A stretch of DNA of 64,000 nt from Streptomyces venezuelae (lineage in GTDB: Bacteria > Actinomycetota > Actinomycetes > Streptomycetales > Streptomycetaceae): positions 7,378,001 to 7,442,000 of the forward strand of contig NZ_CP029192.1 in assembly GCF_008642315.1 (NCBI RefSeq), written 5' to 3'. Below, piece by piece: positions 10,760-19,128 of the stretch; positions within the stretch are counted from its first letter, which is position 1, and each line of letters starts with the position of its first letter. The notes under the pieces are model-generated. The model made no database searches. It was given only the letters and a program-made list of their open reading frames with translations, and was not told where the DNA came from. Made by a program: the position numbers and the translations under genes.

Positions 10760-12022
10760 GTGAGCACCTTCAAGGCCCCCAAGGGCACGTACGACCTGCT
10801 TCCGCCGGACTCCGCGAAGTTCCTGGCGGTCCGCGAGGCCATCGCCGCGCCGCTGCGCAACTCCGGCTACGGCTACATCGAGACGCCCGGGTTCGAGAAC
10901 GTCGAGCTGTTCGCGCGCGGTGTCGGTGAGTCCACCGACATCGTCACCAAGGAGATGTACGCCTTCACCACCAAGGGCGGCGACGAGCTCGCGCTGCGCC
11001 CCGAAGGCACCGCCTCCGTGCTGCGCGCGGCCCTGGAGGGCAACCTCCACAAGGCGGGCAACCTCCCCGTCAAGCTCTGGTACTCGGGCTCCTACTACCG
11101 GTACGAGCGCCCCCAGAAGGGCCGCTACAGGCACTTCTCCCAGGTCGGCGCCGAGGCGATCGGCGCCGAGGACCCGGCGCTCGACGCCGAGCTGATCATC
11201 CTGGCCGACCAGGCGTACCGCGCCCTCGGCCTGCGGAACTTCCGCATCCTGCTCAACTCGCTCGGCGACAAGGAGTGCCGCCCCGTCTACCGCGCCGCGC
11301 TCCAGGAGTTCCTGCGCGGCCTGGACCTGGACGAGGAGACACGTCGACGTATCGACATCAACCCGCTGCGGGTCCTCGACGACAAGCGGGCCGACGTCCA
11401 GGAGCAGCTGGTCGGCGCGCCCTCCCTGCGCGACTACCTGTGCGACGCGTGCAAGGCGTACCACGAACAGGTCCGCGAGCTGATCACGGCGGCGGGCGTC
11501 GCCTTCGAGGACGACGAGAAGCTCGTCCGCGGCCTGGACTACTACACCCGCACCACCTTCGAGTTCGTCCACGACGGCCTCGGCTCGCAGTCCGCCGTCG
11601 GCGGCGGCGGGCGCTACGACGGCCTCTCCGAGATGATCGGCGGCCCCTCGCTGCCGTCGGTCGGCTGGGCGCTCGGCGTGGACCGCACGGTGCTCGCCCT
11701 GGAGGCGGAGGGCGTGGAGCTCGAACTGCCCGCGTCCACCAGCGTGTTCGCGGTGCCGCTCGGCGACGAGGCGCGCCGCGTCCTGTTCGCCAAGGTGACC
11801 GAGCTGCGCAAGGCGGGCGTCGCCGCGGACTTCTCGTACGGCGGGAAGGGCCTCAAGGGCGCGATGAAGAACGCCAACCGCAGCGGTGCGCGCTTCACCG
11901 TCGTCGCCGGTGAGCGCGACCTCGCCGAGGGCGTCGTCCAGCTCAAGGACATGGAGTCCGGCGAGCAGAGCGCCGTCGCGGTCGACGACGTCGTCGCGGT
12001 GCTCACGGCGAAGCTGGCGTAA
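10760..12022 (+). CDS. hisS: Histidyl-tRNA synthetase
   Basis: HisS charges tRNA-His. The 420-residue class II synthetase shows motif 2 ([20 protein letters not shown]), the histidine A motif [15 protein letters not shown], motif 3 ([14 protein letters not shown]) and a C-terminal anticodon-binding domain. The GTG start follows the MBL gene closely, and a GC-rich terminator lies about 45 bases past the stop. The length matches the bacterial family. Confidence 0.96.
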   Translation: MSTFKAPKGTYDLLPPDSAKFLAVREAIAAPLRNSGYGYIETPGFENVELFARGVGESTDIVTKEMYAFTTKGGDELALRPEGTASVLRAALEGNLHKAGNLPVKLWYSGSYYRYERPQKGRYRHFSQVGAEAIGAEDPALDAELIILADQAYRALGLRNFRILLNSLGDKECRPVYRAALQEFLRGLDLDEETRRRIDINPLRVLDDKRADVQEQLVGAPSLRDYLCDACKAYHEQVRELITAAGVAFEDDEKLVRGLDYYTRTTFEFVHDGLGSQSAVGGGGRYDGLSEMIGGPSLPSVGWALGVDRTVLALEAEGVELELPASTSVFAVPLGDEARRVLFAKVTELRKAGVAADFSYGGKGLKGAMKNANRSGARFTVVAGERDLAEGVVQLKDMESGEQSAVAVDDVVAVLTAKLA

Positions 12023-12068
12023 CCGCGCGAACGAGGCGCCTTCGCACGGCTCTCGCACAGCTGTCGCC

Positions 12069-12094
12069 CGCGGGGTCCGGAAACGGACCCCGCG
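12069..12094 (+). terminator. Terminator after hisS
   Basis: A perfect 11-bp stem (CGCGGGGTCCG, 12069-12079, with 12084-12094) is capped by the stable tetraloop GAAA. Confidence 0.75.
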
Positions 12095-12175
12095 ATGCCG
12101 TTCCGGGGACGGACACACAGGTACGTACGGCACAATGTCCCTGCCCTCGGCCACCACAAGCGACGGAACGGCGTG

Positions 12176-12817
12176 ATGAGCAAAACGATGTCAGCGAAGG
12201 ACGGCGCCCTGGACGACCAGGAGCGCACGGTCGCTCCCCGGTCCGTCGGCGGCAGCCGCGCGCTCGCCCTGCTCCTGGTGATCACCGGCGCGGGCGGTCT
12301 GCTCGCCTCCTGGATCATCACGCTCGACAAGTTCGAGCTCCTGAAGGACCCGAACTTCCAGCCGGGCTGCAGCATCAACCCGGTCGTCGCCTGCGGCAGC
12401 ATCATGAAGAGCGAGCAGGCCGAGGCGTTCGGCTTCCCGAACCCGATGCTGGGCCTGGTCGCCTACGGCATCGTGATCTGCGTCGGCATGAGCCTCCTCG
12501 CGGGAGCCCGTTTCCCCCGCTGGTACTGGCTGACGTTCAACGCGGGCACGCTCTTCGGCGTCGGCTTCTGCACCTGGCTGATGATCCAGTCGCTCTACCA
12601 CATCAACGCGCTCTGCCTCTGGTGCACGCTCGCCTGGATCATGACGCTGGTGATGTTCTGGTACGTCACCTCGTCCAACATCCGCGCCGGTTTCCTGCCC
12701 GCGCCCGCCTGGGCCAAGACCTTCCTCGCGGACTTCACCTGGGCGCTGCCGGTGATGCACACCGGCGTCATCGCGATGCTGATCCTCACCCGCTGGGGCG
12801 CCGACCTCTGGGCCTGA
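12176..12817 (+). CDS. Vitamin K epoxide reductase (VKOR) family membrane protein
   Basis: VKOR-like proteins reoxidise periplasmic thiol oxidases by passing electrons to quinone. The 213-residue product has about five membrane segments. It carries both expected cysteine pairs: a loop pair CSINPVVAC (about residues 64-72) and the redox-active CLWC motif near 148-151. A Ser/Pro loop conserved in bacterial VKORs lies between. ATG 12176 is used, with GTG one codon earlier as an alternative. No DsbA-like partner is adjacent, so the partner must be encoded elsewhere. It lies 46 bases upstream of rarA. Confidence 0.88.
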   Translation: MSKTMSAKDGALDDQERTVAPRSVGGSRALALLLVITGAGGLLASWIITLDKFELLKDPNFQPGCSINPVVACGSIMKSEQAEAFGFPNPMLGLVAYGIVICVGMSLLAGARFPRWYWLTFNAGTLFGVGFCTWLMIQSLYHINALCLWCTLAWIMTLVMFWYVTSSNIRAGFLPAPAWAKTFLADFTWALPVMHTGVIAMLILTRWGADLWA

Positions 12818-12863
12818 CCGGCGCCCGGAGGGATTGTCAGTGGGGTGACATAGGGTTCTTGAC

Positions 12864-14225
12864 GTGGAGCCCGATCTGTTCACCGCCGCAGCCGAAGACC
12901 GCCAGGAGAAGGACCCGTCCAGCAGCCCCCTGGCCGTCCGGATGCGCCCCCGCACCCTCGACGAGGTCGTCGGCCAGCAGCATCTGCTGAAGCCCGGCTC
13001 GCCGCTGCGCCGCCTCGTCGGCGAGGGCGGCGGAGGACCCGCCGGACCGTCCTCGGTGTTCCTGTGGGGCCCGCCCGGCATCGGCAAGACCACCCTTGCG
13101 TACGTGGTCTCCAAGGCCACGAACAAGCGCTTCGTCGAGCTCTCCGCGATCACGGCGGGCGTCAAGGAAGTGCGCGCCGTGATCGACGGCGCCCGCCGTG
13201 CCATGGGCGGCCACGGCAAGGAGACCGTCCTCTTCCTCGACGAGATCCACCGCTTCAGCAAGGCGCAGCAGGACTCCCTGCTGCCCGCCGTGGAGAACCG
13301 CTGGGTCACGCTGATCGCGGCGACCACCGAGAACCCGTACTTCTCGATCATCTCCCCGCTCCTGTCCCGCTCCCTGCTGCTCACCCTCGAACCGCTCACC
13401 GACGACGACCTGCGCGGCCTGCTGCGCCGGGCGCTCATCGACGAGCGGGGTCTGGCCGGCGCCGTGGAGCTGCCCGAGGAGGCGGAGGAGCACCTGCTCC
13501 GGATCGCCGGCGGTGACGCCCGGCGTGCGCTCACGGCGCTGGAGGCGGGTGCGGGCTCGGCGCTCGCCAAGGGCGAGGAGGCGATCACACTCCAGACCCT
13601 GGAGGAGTCGGTCGACCGGGCCGCCGTGAAGTACGACCGCGACGGCGACCAGCACTACGACGTGGCGAGCGCCCTCATCAAGTCCATCCGCGGCTCGGAC
13701 GTGGACGCCGCCCTGCACTATCTGGCCCGCATGATCGAGGCGGGGGAGGACCCCCGTTTCATCGCCCGGCGCCTGATGATCTCCGCCAGCGAGGACATCG
13801 GCCTCGCCGACCCGACGGCCCTGCCCACCGCGGTCGCCGCCGCCCAGGCCGTCGCGATGATCGGCTTCCCGGAGGCCGCGCTCACCCTCAGCCACGCCAC
13901 GATCGCGCTGGCCCTCGCCCCGAAGTCGAACGCCGCGACGATCGCGATCCAGCAGGCACAGGCCGACGTCCGCGGCGGCCTCGCAGGCCCTGTTCCGCCG
14001 CACCTGCGCGATGGGCACTACAAGGGCGCGGCCAAGCTGGGCCACGCCCAGGGGTACGTCTACCCGCACGACGTCCCCGGCGGCATCGCCACCCAGCAGT
14101 ACGCACCGGACACGATCGAGGGCAAGCGGTACTACCAGCCCACTCGGTACGGGGCCGAGGCGCGGTACGCCGACGTGGTCGAGCGGGTCCGGTCCCGCCT
14201 CAAGGGTGAGCAGCCCGAGAGCTAG
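12864..14225 (+). CDS. rarA: Replication-associated recombination protein RarA (MgsA)
   Basis: RarA is an AAA+ ATPase of the clamp-loader class acting at stalled replication forks. The 453-residue product has the N-terminal [20 protein letters not shown], Walker A GPPGIGKT (residues 69-76), Walker [11 protein letters not shown] (about 122-131), a sensor region TTENPYFSI, and the C-terminal tetramerisation domain with [11 protein letters not shown] at about residues 400-410. All ATPase residues look intact. The GTG start lies after VKOR in the same direction. A dispersed repeat begins 11 bases after the stop. Confidence 0.94.
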   Translation: MEPDLFTAAAEDRQEKDPSSSPLAVRMRPRTLDEVVGQQHLLKPGSPLRRLVGEGGGGPAGPSSVFLWGPPGIGKTTLAYVVSKATNKRFVELSAITAGVKEVRAVIDGARRAMGGHGKETVLFLDEIHRFSKAQQDSLLPAVENRWVTLIAATTENPYFSIISPLLSRSLLLTLEPLTDDDLRGLLRRALIDERGLAGAVELPEEAEEHLLRIAGGDARRALTALEAGAGSALAKGEEAITLQTLEESVDRAAVKYDRDGDQHYDVASALIKSIRGSDVDAALHYLARMIEAGEDPRFIARRLMISASEDIGLADPTALPTAVAAAQAVAMIGFPEAALTLSHATIALALAPKSNAATIAIQQAQADVRGGLAGPVPPHLRDGHYKGAAKLGHAQGYVYPHDVPGGIATQQYAPDTIEGKRYYQPTRYGAEARYADVVERVRSRLKGEQPES

Positions 14226-14236
14226 GCGTTCGGTCT

Positions 14237-14288
14237 GCGTCTGCGGGTGCGTCGTGGCTGGGCGCGCAGTTCCCCGCGCCCCTACGGG
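14237..14288 (+). repeat. Dispersed GC-rich repeat, copy 1
   Basis: About 52 bases beginning GCGTCTGCGGGT and containing GCGCAGTTCCCCGCGCCCC lie right after rarA. A second copy lies at 58540-58592, also right after a stop codon. The 3' half can fold as a GGGG/CCCC hairpin. I recall similar sequences as frequent intergenic repeats in Streptomyces. Confidence 0.8.
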
Positions 14289-14345
14289 ATGCACCTGAAC
14301 GGCACCGACGGGCGGGGCCGACCTCGGCCGCCTACGCTCGGCGCC

Positions 14346-15068
14346 ATGGGCAGAGCTGCCGGTACCGCTGCGGGCGCGGTCCTCGTCCTTGCCGCTGTGG
14401 CGACGGCCTGCACGCCGCCGCAGCTGGACCGCGCGGACGCCCGCCGTACGTCGCGCCCTCCCGCGACGGCAGCCCCCCTCGCCAGCCCCGGCTTCCCGCC
14501 CACCGCGGACCGGGCGCGCGACCAGCTCGACCGCCTCACCGTGGCGTGGGGCAAGAACTGGCAGACGTACCAGCGCTCCGAGTTCGGCGAGGGCTGGTCG
14601 GACGAGACCGACGCCCCCGGCGGGCGCAACGGCTGCGACACCCGCGACGACGTCCTGCGCCGCGACCTGAGGGACCTGCGCGAGGACGCCCGCAACCCCT
14701 GTGCCGTGCTCTCTGGGACCTTGCGCGACCCGTACACCGGCAGGGAGCTGCCGTACCACTACCGCCGCGCTTCCCAGATCCAGACCGACCACGTCGTCGC
14801 GCTCGGCGCCGCCTGGCGGGCCGGTGCCTGGGCCTGGACCCCGGACCGGCGCCTGACCTACGCCAACGACCTGGACGTCCTGCTCGCCGCGGACAAGGAA
14901 ACCAATTACGCGAAGAGCAGCTGGACCCCCGACAAGTGGAAGCCGCCCCGCAAGGAATACTGGTGCGAGTACGGGCGGCGCTGGACCGGCATCAAGGCCA
15001 AGTACGCGCTGACCGTCACCGCCCCCGAGAAACGGGCCCTCCAGGAGCTCCTCGCCACCTGCGGCTGA
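14346..15068 (+). CDS. HNH-family (DUF1524-like) exported nuclease, probable lipoprotein
   Basis: The 240-residue product begins with a hydrophobic signal (AAGAVLVLAAVATAC) ending in a cysteine at about residue 22, close to a lipobox although -3 is not Leu. The mature part matches secreted HNH/DUF1524 proteins: QTDHVVALGAAW (catalytic Asp-His), then NDLDVLLAADKETNYAKSS, and a Trp/Cys-rich end (YWCEYGRRW). It is likely a surface nuclease, a family common in Streptomyces. ATG 14346 is the only sensible start with a signal peptide; the weak ribosome site lowers certainty. It is separate from rarA, with a repeat between. Confidence 0.82.
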   Translation: MGRAAGTAAGAVLVLAAVATACTPPQLDRADARRTSRPPATAAPLASPGFPPTADRARDQLDRLTVAWGKNWQTYQRSEFGEGWSDETDAPGGRNGCDTRDDVLRRDLRDLREDARNPCAVLSGTLRDPYTGRELPYHYRRASQIQTDHVVALGAAWRAGAWAWTPDRRLTYANDLDVLLAADKETNYAKSSWTPDKWKPPRKEYWCEYGRRWTGIKAKYALTVTAPEKRALQELLATCG

Positions 15069-15422
15069 GGCACCCCGCCGCACCCGGTACACTTGCCCGA
15101 AGTGCTGCGTCCCGTGTCCGGTCTCGTACCGGCACCACCAGAACGGGACATCCAGCCGGAACCCCGCCGCCGCGAGGCGAGGGGATCCAGGAGCGTCGCG
15201 CACCGTCGAAGGTGTCGCGGGCAGCCCACCACCACCCGGAGCCCCGGGAATCGGTCGGTGGGCCACTCGCGTGCTGCACATTGTGCCCAGACCAGGGAGC
15301 GGCTGCCTCACGGCCCCACGGCTTTCGAGCCCACGGCGGTCCGCGAGGTTTCCCAGGCTGCGGATTGCGACCTCCCCTAACCCTGGTGAAGCCGATTTCA
15401 CAGAGAACAGAGAGGTTGGTTC
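15069..15422 (+). other. rpsD upstream leader region
   Basis: This 354-base gap holds no credible gene. It probably contains the rpsD promoter and a long 5' leader. Ribosomal protein S4 autoregulates translation in other bacteria, so a leader structure is plausible, but I cannot define one by eye. A TACACT hexamer at 15088 could be a -10. Confidence 0.4.
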
Positions 15423-16037
15423 ATGCCGAACCAGTCCCGCCCCAAGGTCAAGAAGTCGCGTGCCCTCGGCATCGCGCTGACCCCGAAGGCCGTCAAGTAC
15501 TTCGAGGCCCGTCCCTACCCGCCGGGCGAGCACGGCCGTGGGCGCAAGCAGAACTCCGACTACAAGGTCCGTCTGCTCGAGAAGCAGCGTCTGCGCGCGC
15601 AGTACGACCTCTCGGAGCGCCAGCTCGTCCGTGCCTACGAGCGTGCGTCCAAGACGCAGCTCAAGACCGGTGAGGCCCTGGTCATCGAGCTGGAGCGTCG
15701 TCTCGACGCCCTGGTTCTGCGTTCGGGCATCGCCCGCACGATCTACCAGGCCCGCCAGATGGTCGTGCACGGCCACATCGAGGTCAACGGCGGCAAGGTC
15801 GACAAGCCGTCGTACCGCGTCCGTCCCGACGACGTCGTGATGGTCCGCGAGCGCAGCCGCGAGAAGCCGCTGTTCCAGGTCGCGCGCGAGGGTGGTTTCG
15901 CCCCCGACGGTGAGACCCCGCGCTACCTCCAGGTGAACCTGAAGGCCCTGGCCTTCCGCCTGGACCGCGACCCGAACCGCAAGGAGATCCCCGTGATCTG
16001 CGACGAGCAGCTCGTCGTCGAGTACTACGCCCGCTGA
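15423..16037 (+). CDS. rpsD: 30S ribosomal protein S4
   Basis: S4 nucleates 16S rRNA assembly. The 204-residue product has an S4 RNA-binding domain (about residues 92-155, LDALVLRSGIARTIYQARQM) and the normal C-terminus VVEYYAR. The N-terminus (PNQSRPKVKKSRALGIALTPK) lacks the four zinc-binding cysteines found in many S4 proteins, so this is a cysteine-free form. The gene stands alone with its own leader instead of in the alpha operon with rpoA, as known for Streptomyces. The stop overlaps the convergent ATPase gene by 13 bases. Confidence 0.96.
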   Translation: MPNQSRPKVKKSRALGIALTPKAVKYFEARPYPPGEHGRGRKQNSDYKVRLLEKQRLRAQYDLSERQLVRAYERASKTQLKTGEALVIELERRLDALVLRSGIARTIYQARQMVVHGHIEVNGGKVDKPSYRVRPDDVVMVRERSREKPLFQVAREGGFAPDGETPRYLQVNLKALAFRLDRDPNRKEIPVICDEQLVVEYYAR

Positions 16038-18157
16038 CCCGGACGTAGCTCACCCTGCTGCAGCCCGTCGCCTCCCCGCCCTTCCTGGCGGGGCAGGCGG
16101 CGGGTTCGCTGGTTTCCGGGGCCGTCGCCGAGCGCGCGCGTGACCGCCGCGTCCAGGCCGAGCCTCGCGCCCGCCCGCACGCACTCCTCGTACCGCGCGT
16201 CGCCGAGCTTCTCGCGCGCCTGCCGCTCGCACATCAGGTGCGGCCCGCCGAAGTGCACCGAGCCGAACAGCGGCAGTCCCACCGAGGGCCAGATGCTCGC
16301 CGCGGCGCCCTGGAGCACCGCCGCCTCCGCCGGATCGCCCTCCGCCGCGGTGAAGAGCGCGAGCAACTCGATGGAGAGGACCGTCCCGAGCAGATCGTGG
16401 AAGCGGTGGTCGAGGCGGAGCGACTCGGCGAGCAGCTCCCGCGCCGTCCCCGCCTCGCCGCGGGTCCACGCCGCGAACCCCAGCACATAGAGGGCGTACG
16501 CGAGGGTCCAGCGCTCGCCGTGGTCGTCGCAGACCCGGCGCACCTCCTCGCAGAGCTCCACCGCCACCGCGAGCTCGCCCCGGAAGGCCAGCGCCATGGC
16601 GAGCTCGGTCTGCCCCATGAGGACGTTGCTGTTGAGCTCGCCGATCTCCCGGTACTGCTCGAGCGCCGAGCGCAGCAGCGTCTCCGCGCGCGGCAGGTCG
16701 TCCGTGACCAGGGCCAGACAGCCGATGCGGTGCTCCGCGTACGCCGCCGCGAGCGCGCTGCCCGTGCGCTCCGCCCCGTCACGGCACTCGTGCAGCGCGG
16801 CCAGCGCGGCGACCGTGTCGCCCTGCAGCACCGCCACGTAGCCGAGCACCCACAGCGCCTTGAGCCGGGAGTCGTCGTGCCCGCCGTCGAGTTCGAGGGC
16901 CCGGTCGAGCCAGTGCCTGCCCTCCGCGAGACGGCCGCAGCCCGCCCAGTAGAACCAGAGCGTGCCGGCGAGGTACTGCCCCAGATGGGCCTGGTCGCCC
17001 TCGGTCAGACAGAACTCCAACGCGGCGCGCAGATTGGGCAGTTCGAGGTCGACGAGGGCGGCGACCTCCGGCTGGCGCGGCGAGAACCAGTCCAGCTCGC
17101 ACCAGGTGGCGAGCCCCATGTACCAGTCGCGGTGCCTGCGCCGCATCCGGCCGCTCTCGCCCGCCGCCTCCAGCCAGTCGGCGCCATAGGCCCTGACCGT
17201 GTCGAGCATGCGGTAGCGCACGCCCGACGGGCCGTCCTCACGGTTCACGACGGACTGGGCGAGCAACTCGTTCAGTACGTCGAGCACGTCGTCGGCGGGC
17301 AGTCCGTCCCCGGCGCAGATGTACTCGGCGGCCTCCAGGTCGAACTGCCCGGCGAACACCGACAGGCGCGACCACAGCAGCCGCTCCCGCGGCGCGCACA
17401 GCTCGTGGCTCCAGCCGATGGCCGTGCGCAGCGTCTGGTGCCGCGGCAGCGCGTCGCGGCGGACGCCCGTGAGCAGCCGGAACCGGTCGTCGAGCCGGGC
17501 GAGCAGCTGCGCGGGCGAGAGCGCCCGCAGCCGTCCCGCGGCCAGCTCCACCGCGAGCGGGATCCCGTCGAGACGGCGGCACAGCTCCATGACGTCCGTG
17601 CGGTTGCCGTCGTCGACGGCGAAGCCCGGCAGGCCCGCCACCGCCCGGTCGGTGAAGAGCGCCGCCGCGTCCGGGCCAGGCATCGGCGCGAGCGGGAAGA
17701 GCCGCTCACCCTCGATCTCCAGCGGCCTGCGTCCCGCCGCGAGCACCCGGAGGCCGGGGGAGTGCCGCAGCAGATCGCGGACAAGGGAGGCGCAGGCGTC
17801 GACGAGGAGCTCGAAGCCGTCGACGACCAGGAGCAGTTCCCGCTCCGCGAGGTGCCCGAGCAGCACCTGGCGCGGCGGCCGCTTCGTATGGTCCGTCAGG
17901 CCCAGGGCGTCGGCGAGCGCGTGCTCCAGCAGGTCGGCGTCCCGCAGCGCCGTCAGATCCACGAGCCAGGCGCCGTCGCGCAGTCTGCTGCGTGCCGCGG
18001 CGCGCACGGCGAGCCGCGACTTACCGACCCCGCCGACCCCCGTCACCGTGACCAGTCGCCCCGCCTCCAAAGCCGTGGCGAGCTCGGCGAGTTCGGTGTC
18101 CCGGCCGACGAAGGCGTTCAGTTCCAGGGGAAGGTTGCCGGACTGAGAAGGTCGCAT
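16025..18157 (-). CDS. Large NB-ARC-like ATPase with TPR region
   Basis: The 710-residue product starts with an NTPase domain: FVGRD (16-20), Walker A GVGGVGKS (40-47), Walker B LLLVVDGFE (about 118-126), and a GIPLAVELAAGRL GxP motif typical of AfsR/GutR-type STAND ATPases. The C-terminal half is helical repeats with TPR character (LGYVAVLQGDTVAAL, LYVLGFAAWTRGEAG). No SARP, LuxR or other DNA-binding domain is visible, unlike most relatives, so it may signal through a partner. The ATG at 18157 lacks a ribosome site but sits about 9 bases after a good promoter, suggesting a leaderless mRNA; TTG 18196 is an alternative. Its 3' end overlaps rpsD. Confidence 0.82.
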   Translation of the reverse strand: MRPSQSGNLPLELNAFVGRDTELAELATALEAGRLVTVTGVGGVGKSRLAVRAAARSRLRDGAWLVDLTALRDADLLEHALADALGLTDHTKRPPRQVLLGHLAERELLLVVDGFELLVDACASLVRDLLRHSPGLRVLAAGRRPLEIEGERLFPLAPMPGPDAAALFTDRAVAGLPGFAVDDGNRTDVMELCRRLDGIPLAVELAAGRLRALSPAQLLARLDDRFRLLTGVRRDALPRHQTLRTAIGWSHELCAPRERLLWSRLSVFAGQFDLEAAEYICAGDGLPADDVLDVLNELLAQSVVNREDGPSGVRYRMLDTVRAYGADWLEAAGESGRMRRRHRDWYMGLATWCELDWFSPRQPEVAALVDLELPNLRAALEFCLTEGDQAHLGQYLAGTLWFYWAGCGRLAEGRHWLDRALELDGGHDDSRLKALWVLGYVAVLQGDTVAALAALHECRDGAERTGSALAAAYAEHRIGCLALVTDDLPRAETLLRSALEQYREIGELNSNVLMGQTELAMALAFRGELAVAVELCEEVRRVCDDHGERWTLAYALYVLGFAAWTRGEAGTARELLAESLRLDHRFHDLLGTVLSIELLALFTAAEGDPAEAAVLQGAAASIWPSVGLPLFGSVHFGGPHLMCERQAREKLGDARYEECVRAGARLGLDAAVTRALGDGPGNQRTRRLPRQEGRGGDGLQQGELRPGQRA

Positions 18158-18160
18158 AGG

Positions 18161-18196
18161 GTACGGAGCGTACTCATCCGTATGCGGTCCGTACAA
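18161..18196 (-). promoter_or_regulatory. Palindrome overlapping promoter of the NB-ARC ATPase gene
   Basis: GTACGGA (18161-18167) and TCCGTAC (18188-18194) form a perfect inverted repeat, with inner near-palindromic GCGTAC/GTATGC arms. On the minus strand TTGTAC (18196-18191), an 18-base spacer and TACGCT (18172-18167) form a -35/-10 pair ending 9 bases before the ATG. A direct repeat of GGTACGGAGCG recurs at 18235-18245. This looks like an operator covering a leaderless promoter. Confidence 0.5.
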
Positions 18197-18329
18197 TCAC
18201 TTCGGGCAACTCCTGGAAGCGCGCGGGGGAATGCGGTACGGAGCGGCGCCCCCGGCGCGATAGGGTCGGGGGACGACTTTTCGATGTTCAGAACGAAGTT
18301 CAGGGACGAGATCCAGGGAGCGGTGCCAA

Positions 18330-18788
18330 GTGTCCGGTGGAGAGGTTGCCGGGATTCTGGTGGCTGTCTTCTGGGCGATCCTGGTCTCCTTCCTCGCGGT
18401 GGCACTGGCGAGGCTGGCCCAGACGCTCAGGGCGACCACCAAACTCGTCGCGGACGTGACCGAGCAGGCGGTCCCCCTCCTGGCCGACGCCTCCACCGCG
18501 GTGCGCACCGCGCAGACGCAGATCGACCGGGTCGACGCCATCGCCTCCGACGTCCAGGAGGTCACGTCGAACGCGTCGGCGCTGTCCACGACGGTCGCCT
18601 CGACGTTCGGCGGCCCACTGGTCAAGGTCGCCGCGTTCGGGTACGGGGTGCGCAGGGCCATCGGCCGCAAGACCGCCCCCGAAACAAAGGACATGCCCGC
18701 CAAGCCGTCCCGTCGTACGGTGATCGTGGGTCGCACCGTCCCGTCCGCGCGGCGGACCAAGCGGGCCAACCGGACCAAGAGGGACTGA
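18330..18788 (+). CDS. DUF948 membrane-anchored protein
   Basis: The 152-residue product has one N-terminal membrane segment (about residues 7-27, AGILVAVFWAILVSFLAVAL) followed by a DUF948-type amphipathic helix region (LAQTLRATTKLVADVTEQAVPLLADAS) and a basic C-terminal tail. Relatives are predicted to lie at the membrane with the helix in the cytoplasm; the function is unknown. The GTG start overlaps no neighbour. It lies 7 bases before the next small gene and is part of the alaS transcription unit in streptomycetes. Confidence 0.86.
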   Translation: MSGGEVAGILVAVFWAILVSFLAVALARLAQTLRATTKLVADVTEQAVPLLADASTAVRTAQTQIDRVDAIASDVQEVTSNASALSTTVASTFGGPLVKVAAFGYGVRRAIGRKTAPETKDMPAKPSRRTVIVGRTVPSARRTKRANRTKRD

Positions 18789-18795
18789 CGCAGCG

Positions 18796-19128
18796 ATGTT
18801 CCGCCGTACGTTCTGGTTCACCGCGGGCGCAGCCGCCGGCGTATGGGCCACCACCAAGGTCAACCGCAAGCTCAAGCAGCTGACCCCCGAGAGCCTCGCC
18901 GCGCAGGCCGCGAACAAGGCGATCGAGACGGGTCACCGCCTGAAGGACTTCGCCCTCGACATCCGTGACGGAATGCACGAGCGCGAAGCCGAACTGGGCG
19001 AGGCGCTGGGCCTGCAGAACGACCCCGACGCCGAGCTGGCCCCGCCGCGCCGCTTCGCGGTCATCGAGAGCCACAGCAGCTACAAGAACGACATGAAGAC
19101 GCAGTACAACCGGAATGAGGACCACTGA
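18796..19128 (+). CDS. Small conserved actinobacterial protein (DUF6167-like)
   Basis: The 110-residue product has a short hydrophobic N-terminus ([17 protein letters not shown], about residues 6-22) that may act as a membrane anchor, then a basic/amphipathic helix ([22 protein letters not shown]) and an acidic-to-polar tail. It is a conserved neighbour of the DUF948 gene and alaS, with no assigned function. Its stop codon shares a base with the alaS start (TGATG), so translation is coupled. Confidence 0.82.
   Translation: MFRRTFWFTAGAAAGVWATTKVNRKLKQLTPESLAAQAANKAIETGHRLKDFALDIRDGMHEREAELGEALGLQNDPDAELAPPRRFAVIESHSSYKNDMKTQYNRNEDH

Noticed and set aside
12837..15776. A 979-codon open frame on the minus strand across rarA and the HNH gene
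   Set aside because: It is a shadow of well-supported plus-strand genes and has no recognisable motif.
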